NCBI RefSeq assembly: GCF_004208635.1
Contig: NZ_CP035806.1
Location: 2,914,001 to 2,978,000, forward strand
Length of the DNA stretch: 64,000 nucleotides
Direction: 5' to 3'
Source: Leucobacter triazinivorans
GTDB taxonomy: Bacteria; Actinomycetota; Actinomycetes; Actinomycetales; Microbacteriaceae
The position numbers and the translations under genes are program-made. Shown here piece by piece: positions 59,939-64,000 of the stretch. How positions within the stretch are numbered: position 1 is the first letter of the stretch; each line of letters opens with the position of its first letter. The notes under the pieces are model-generated. The model did no database searches. It saw only the letters and a program-made list of their open reading frames with translations, and was not told the origin of the DNA.

Positions 59939-61381
59939 ATGCCAGAACGCTCCCTAGCCGTCATCATCCTCGCGGCGGGTCAAGGCACTCGCATGAAGTC
60001 GTCCCTGCCGAAGGTGCTGCACCGCATCGGCGGCCGCTCCCTGATCGCGCACGTGCTCGACACCGCGGCCGGGCTCTCGCCCGAGCAGGTGCTCGCGGTC
60101 GTGCGGCACGAGCGGGAGCGCGTGGCCGAGGCTATCGTCGACCACGCGCCGGACACGGTGATCGTGGATCAGGACGCGGTGCCGGGCACGGGACGCGCTG
60201 TGGAGCAGGCGCTGGCCGCGCTGCCGCAGCACTTCGACGGATCGGTGGTCGTGCTCTCGGGTGATGTGCCGCTGATCGACGCGGGCACGCTCGACCGACT
60301 GGTGCGCGGGCACCTCGAGGGCGGGCGGGCGATGACGATGCTCTCCGCCATCGCAGAGAATCCCACGGGCCTCGGCCGCATCCTCCGCGACAGCGGCGGC
60401 TCGGTGACGGGCATCGTCGAGGAGAAGGACGCCGATGAGGCGCAGCGTCGCATCACGGAGATCAACGGGGGCGTCTACGTGTTCGCGCGGCGCGCGATCG
60501 AGGCGGCGCTCGCGGAGATCGATACGAACAACGCGCAGGGCGAGAAGTACCTCACGGATGCGGCGGCGCGGATCCTCGCGAGCGGCGGCGGGGTCGAAGC
60601 CGTCGCGACCGATGACCCGTGGCTCGTCGCGGGCGTCAACGATCGCGCGCAGCTCGCCGAGGCCGGGCGCGAGATGAACGCCCGCACGGTGCGCGCGCAC
60701 CAGCGCGCGGGCGTCACGATCCAGGATCCCGCCACGACCTGGATCGACGCCGACGTCTCGATCGAGCCAGACGTCGAGATCCTCCCGGGCACGTTCCTGC
60801 AGGGGGCGACCTCGATCGCGAGCGGCGCGGTGATCGGGCCCGACACCACCCTCGTCGATTGCGAGGTGGGAGAGGGCGCTCGGATCCGCCGCAGCGAGGC
60901 GACGCTCGCCGTCTTCTCTCCCGGCGTCGAGGTGGGGCCGTTCGCCTTCATCCGTCCCGGCACCGAGCTGGGCGCAGGCGGCAAGATCGGGGCGTTCGTG
61001 GAGACCAAGAACGCCAAGATCGGCGACGGGAGCAAGGTGCCGCACCTCAGCTACGTCGGCGACGCGACGATCGGCGACGGGAGCAACGTCGGGGCGGGCA
61101 CGATCTTCGCCAACTACGACGGCGTGCGCAAGCATCAGACGCAGGTCGGCGACGCAGTGCGGATCGGTTCGAAGAATGTGCTCATCGCGCCGGTTACTAT
61201 TGAAGACGGCACGTACACGGCGGCCGGAACCGTCGTGCGGAAGGACGTCCCCTCAGGGGCGCTGGCGCTCAATGTGGCGCCGCAGCGCAACATCGAGGGG
61301 TGGGTCGCCGAGCATCGGCCCGGCACCAGCACCGCGGAAGCGGCGGAACGATCGAGAACTGCGAAGGACGGCGGGAAGTAG
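59939..61381 (+). CDS. glmU: Bifunctional GlmU (uridyltransferase / acetyltransferase)
   Basis: 480 residues from ATG at 59939 (GAAAGGAAG upstream); the frame is open to 59813 but the SD and homology fix this start. The N-terminal pyrophosphorylase signature is VIILAAGQGTRMKSSLPKVLHRIGG. QDAVPGTGRAVEQAL and EINGGVYVF are further landmarks. The C-terminal left-handed beta helix has hexapeptide repeats (VEVGPFAFIRPGTELGAGGKIGAFVETKNAKIGDGSKVPHLSYVGDATIGDG). It makes UDP-GlcNAc for the cell wall. It is 3 bases from prs. Confidence 0.96.
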   Translation: MPERSLAVIILAAGQGTRMKSSLPKVLHRIGGRSLIAHVLDTAAGLSPEQVLAVVRHERERVAEAIVDHAPDTVIVDQDAVPGTGRAVEQALAALPQHFDGSVVVLSGDVPLIDAGTLDRLVRGHLEGGRAMTMLSAIAENPTGLGRILRDSGGSVTGIVEEKDADEAQRRITEINGGVYVFARRAIEAALAEIDTNNAQGEKYLTDAAARILASGGGVEAVATDDPWLVAGVNDRAQLAEAGREMNARTVRAHQRAGVTIQDPATTWIDADVSIEPDVEILPGTFLQGATSIASGAVIGPDTTLVDCEVGEGARIRRSEATLAVFSPGVEVGPFAFIRPGTELGAGGKIGAFVETKNAKIGDGSKVPHLSYVGDATIGDGSNVGAGTIFANYDGVRKHQTQVGDAVRIGSKNVLIAPVTIEDGTYTAAGTVVRKDVPSGALALNVAPQRNIEGWVAEHRPGTSTAEAAERSRTAKDGGK

Positions 61382-61384
61382 TAC

Positions 61385-62362
61385 ATGAGCAAGATCGAGA
61401 TGGCGGGGCAGAAGAAACTCGTCCTCATCACCGGCCGGGCGTATCCTGAGCTGGCCGAGCAGGTCGCCGCCGAGCTCGGCGCCGAACTCGTTCCTACCGA
61501 TGCGCGCACGTTCGCCAACGGCGAGCTCTACGCCCGCTTCGACGAGAGCGTGCGCGGCTCGGACGCGTTCGTGATCCAGTCGCACACCAATCCCATCAAC
61601 GAGTGGCTCATGGAGCAGCTCATCATGGTGGATGCGCTGAAGCGCGCTTCGGCCAAGCGCATCACGGTCGTCGCGCCCTTCTACCCCTACTCCCGACAGG
61701 ACAAGAAGGGCAGGGGCCGCGAGCCCATCTCGGCCCGCCTCGTCGCCGATCTGTTCAAGGCGGCGGGCGCCGACCGCATCATGTCGATCGATCTGCACGC
61801 GCCGCAGATCCAGGGCTTCTTCGACGGTCCCGTCGATCACCTCTTCGCCATGCCCGTGCTGCTCGACCACTTCAAGAAGACCATCGACCGCGATGACCTG
61901 ACCGTCGTCTCGCCCGACATGGGTCGCGTGCGCGTCGCCGACGTGTGGAGCGACCGGCTCGACGCCCCGCTCGCGATCATTCACAAGCGGCGTGATCCGC
62001 TCGTGCCGAATCAGGTCTCGGTGCACGAGATCGTCGGCGAGGTGAAGGATCGCTGGTGCGTGGTGGTCGACGACATGATCGACACGGGCGGCACGATCGC
62101 AAAGGCGGCCGAGGCGCTCAAGGCCAATGGTGCCAAGGGCGTCACCATCGCGTGCACGCACGCCATTTTCTCGGGTCGCGCGACCGAGCATCTGTCGCAG
62201 GAGTTCATCGACCAGGTCGTGGTCACCGACACGCTGCCGGTGGGCCCCGAGAAGCGCTTCGACAAGCTCACGGTGCTGCCGATTGCGCCGCTGCTGGCGA
62301 AGGCGATCCACGAGGTCTTCGAGGACGGCTCGGTTACCTCGATGTTCGAGGGCGCGGCCTGA
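61385..62362 (+). CDS. prs: Ribose-phosphate diphosphokinase
   Basis: 325 residues, full length. Phosphoribosyl site VVVDDMIDTGGTIAKAAEAL; ATP-site loop PFYPYSRQDKKGRGREPIS; flexible loop HKRRDPLVPNQV. It makes PRPP for nucleotides, His and Trp. glmU-prs is a conserved actinobacterial pair, which marks this part as core chromosome. Confidence 0.97.
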   Translation: MSKIEMAGQKKLVLITGRAYPELAEQVAAELGAELVPTDARTFANGELYARFDESVRGSDAFVIQSHTNPINEWLMEQLIMVDALKRASAKRITVVAPFYPYSRQDKKGRGREPISARLVADLFKAAGADRIMSIDLHAPQIQGFFDGPVDHLFAMPVLLDHFKKTIDRDDLTVVSPDMGRVRVADVWSDRLDAPLAIIHKRRDPLVPNQVSVHEIVGEVKDRWCVVVDDMIDTGGTIAKAAEALKANGAKGVTIACTHAIFSGRATEHLSQEFIDQVVVTDTLPVGPEKRFDKLTVLPIAPLLAKAIHEVFEDGSVTSMFEGAA

Positions 62363-62386
62363 AAGCGGGACGAGGCGCAGTCCAGG

Positions 62387-62450
62387 TAGGAGATCGCGAT
62401 TCAGGAGGACGATTCACCGGCGGAACGTCCTCCTGAATCGCGATCTCCTA
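62387..62450. terminator. Very long hairpin between prs and hutI
   Basis: A perfect stem of 24 bp (62387-62410 with 62427-62450), extended by one G-C pair, around a 14-base loop. The arms contain GGAGATCGCGATTCAGGAGG. It is followed by TATTTGG on the plus side and preceded by ACCTGGA on the minus side. It serves as a bidirectional terminator between two convergent genes. Confidence 0.85.
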
Positions 62451-62482
62451 TTTGGATCGCGGTATTCGAGACCCGCGCGAGT

Positions 62483-63703
62483 TCAGGCCACCCGCGCGCC
62501 CGCGCGCCAGACTGCGGCGGTGAGCGGCATGCCCGGGCGGTAGGCGAGGTGCGTCACCGAGGGCGCCTCGAGCACCTGCAGGTCGGCGCGGGCGCCGGGC
62601 CGGATCGCCCCGACGGCGGGCTGCATCTGGCCGAGGGGATCCCGCCAGCCGTGCTCGTGCATGCCGAGCGCGATCGCGCCGCCGAGCGTCGCCGCCCGCA
62701 CCGCCTCCTGCACGGAGAGGCCCATCTGCAGCACGGCGGTCGCCACGCAGAAGCCCATCGAGCTGGTGTACGACGTTCCGGGGTTGCAGTTGGAGGCGAT
62801 CGCCAGCACCGCGCCTGCGTCGATGAGCCGGCGCGCCGGGGCGAGGGGCATGCGGGTCGAGAGGTCGCAGGCGGGGAGCACGGTCGCCACGGTGCCGCGA
62901 GCGCCGTCGCTCCAGGATCCGGCCAGTGCCTCCACGTCGGCGTCGTCCAGGAAGCCGAGATGGTCGACGCTCAGCGAGCGGTGCTGCACCGCGAGGCGGA
63001 CGCCGGGACCGTGGCCGAGCTGGTTGCCGTGCACACGAGTGGCAAGCCCCCTCGCGGCCGCGGCCTCGAGCACGCGAGCCGAGGCGCTCTCGTCGAAGGC
63101 TCCCGCCTCGCAGAACACGTCGACCGCGCTGACGATCGGCGCGACCGCGTCGAGCATCGGCCCGGTCACGAGGTCGAGATAGGCCCGCGGATCCTGCCCG
63201 CCCGGAACCACATGCGCCCCCAGGAATGTCACGGCGTCGGCCTGCTCGGCCGCGATCCGCGCGCTGCGCACCTCGTCGTCGACCGTGAGACCGTAGCCGG
63301 TCTTCGTCTCCAGCGTGGTCGTGCCGCCCCGGCGGGCCTCGGCGACGAGCCGCGCGAGGTTTTCGGCGAGTGCAGCGTCGGTGGCCGCCCGGGTCGCCTC
63401 GACGGTCACGTTGATGCCGCCCGCGGCATACGCCTCGCCGGCCATGCGCGCCTCGAACTCCGCCGTGCGGTCGCCGGCGAAGACCATGTGGGTGTGCGAG
63501 TCCACCCAGCCGGGTAGCACTGCGCGCCCCGCCGCGTCGAATCGCTCGTCGGCGGGAGGAGCGGCGGCGGCCGCACCGACCCACGCGATCCGGCCGTCAT
63601 CGATCACCACGGCGGCTTCGCGCAGGCGACCTCCGACGCCCTCACCGAGCGACGCGTCGTTCGTCGTGAGCTCGCCGATGCCGTCGATCAGTAATGCAGT
63701 CAC
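62483..63703 (-). CDS. hutI: Imidazolonepropionase
   Basis: 406 residues from GTG at 63703; the frame is open to 63805. Amidohydrolase fold: metal-binding HTH in PGWVDSHTHMVFAGDRTAEFE; ETKTGYGL; FLGAHVVPGG; the catalytic His and Asp in VHGNQLGHGPG and SVDHLGFL; SNCNPGTSYTSSM near the end. It hydrolyses 4-imidazolone-5-propanoate to N-formimino-L-glutamate in histidine degradation. Same direction as hutU upstream. Confidence 0.95.
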   Translation of the reverse strand: MTALLIDGIGELTTNDASLGEGVGGRLREAAVVIDDGRIAWVGAAAAAPPADERFDAAGRAVLPGWVDSHTHMVFAGDRTAEFEARMAGEAYAAGGINVTVEATRAATDAALAENLARLVAEARRGGTTTLETKTGYGLTVDDEVRSARIAAEQADAVTFLGAHVVPGGQDPRAYLDLVTGPMLDAVAPIVSAVDVFCEAGAFDESASARVLEAAAARGLATRVHGNQLGHGPGVRLAVQHRSLSVDHLGFLDDADVEALAGSWSDGARGTVATVLPACDLSTRMPLAPARRLIDAGAVLAIASNCNPGTSYTSSMGFCVATAVLQMGLSVQEAVRAATLGGAIALGMHEHGWRDPLGQMQPAVGAIRPGARADLQVLEAPSVTHLAYRPGMPLTAAVWRAGARVA

Positions 63704-63731
63704 AGTTCTACTTTCGCACCAAGGAGAGGGG

Positions 63732-63837
63732 CGCGGTGGCGGATTTCCGATTCTGGCGCTTTTGCGGCTGAACGATGTGCGATATTGCACATCGAGAAGA
63801 CGCAATGTCGTGCTGGAATCGGGAATCCGCCACCGCG
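63732..63837. repeat. Nested inverted repeat between hutU and hutI
   Basis: 22-bp arms at 63732-63753 and 63816-63837 (one T-G mismatch) enclose 62 bases with an inner perfect stem CGATGTGC-gatatt-GCACATCG (63773-63794). Between two co-directional hut genes it may attenuate hutI, be a small mobile palindromic element, or bind a regulator. Confidence 0.8.
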
Positions 63838-63845
63838 AACCGGGG

Positions 63846-64000
63846 TCACCAGGCGGTGTCGGTGTTGCGGATGGTGGGTGTCATGGGAACCCGCACGCCG
63901 CGCTCGCCGGCGACGTCGACCGCGCGCTGGTAGCCGGCGTCGACGTGCCGGATCACGCCCATTCCCGGGTCGTTGGTCAGCAGGCGCTCGAGCTTCTCGG
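63846..64000 (-). CDS. hutU: Urocanate hydratase, C-terminal end
   Basis: The last 51 codons, read leftward from the window edge: [20 protein letters not shown] ... [14 protein letters not shown]. The [16 protein letters not shown] motif is typical of the urocanase C-terminus. The rest lies beyond 64000. It converts urocanate to imidazolonepropionate, the HutI substrate. Confidence 0.9.
   Translation of the reverse strand, partial: EKLERLLTNDPGMGVIRHVDAGYQRAVDVAGERGVRVPMTPTIRNTDTAW

Overview
The window is high-GC actinobacterial DNA. A mycothiol-linked formaldehyde dehydrogenase and the tRNA-Gln / glmU / prs block point to Actinomycetota, most likely a Microbacteriaceae-type organism; the genus is not established by anything seen here. 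The left 38 kb is mobile DNA and the right 26 kb is ordinary chromosome.

Mobile part, 1 to about 34.6 kb: an integrated conjugative element whose left end lies outside the window. It starts with the N-terminal part of a MobF (TrwC-type) relaxase reading leftward. Next is a 5-methylcytosine methyltransferase gene broken by an IS3-family element and a C-run frameshift; a second recognisable ORF lies in another frame of its 3' half. A cargo block follows: a leftward TetR / patatin / GT4 glycosyltransferase / E1-alpha operon, divergent from an MMPL exporter, then tatA and an AraC-type regulator split by an IS5-family insertion. From 12 to 33 kb runs a long rightward conjugation and maintenance module: ArdC-like antirestriction protein, Prim-Pol, DUF2637 protein, ParB, VirB8-like protein, M23/transglycosylase-like hydrolase, two small DUF6112 membrane proteins, VirB6/TrbL, SCO6880 protein, VirB4, DprA, a 1003-residue surface adhesin, the VirD4 coupling protein, SSB and a DUF4913 protein. 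It closes with a strong terminator and a convergent large serine integrase. Many of its transcription units carry a shared TGCACCTG-type motif 40 to 70 bases (in one case about 120) before the start codon.

Junction zone, 34.6 to 38.4 kb: the integrase lies against the 3' part of an ABC-F ATPase gene, beginning at its DEPTNDLD motif. Then come an internally deleted IS3 relic, a FitAB-like toxin-antitoxin pair, a truncated and frameshifted second serine recombinase, eight 33-bp palindromic repeats, and a second, different 3' end of an ABC-F gene. This looks like repeated integration into one ABC-F gene followed by decay.

Chromosomal part, 38.4 to 64 kb: a sulfatase with its own formylglycine-generating enzyme and a HAD phosphatase; an SDR; an aromatic amino acid decarboxylase-like enzyme; mscR with a metallo-beta-lactamase partner; TetR with acyl-CoA dehydrogenase; an Orn/Lys/Arg-type decarboxylase with LysR; an enolase-superfamily epimerase / YfcC transporter / M20 hydrolase operon; an unusual regulator; TetR with amidase; MarR; tRNA-Gln; glmU-prs; and hutI with the end of hutU.
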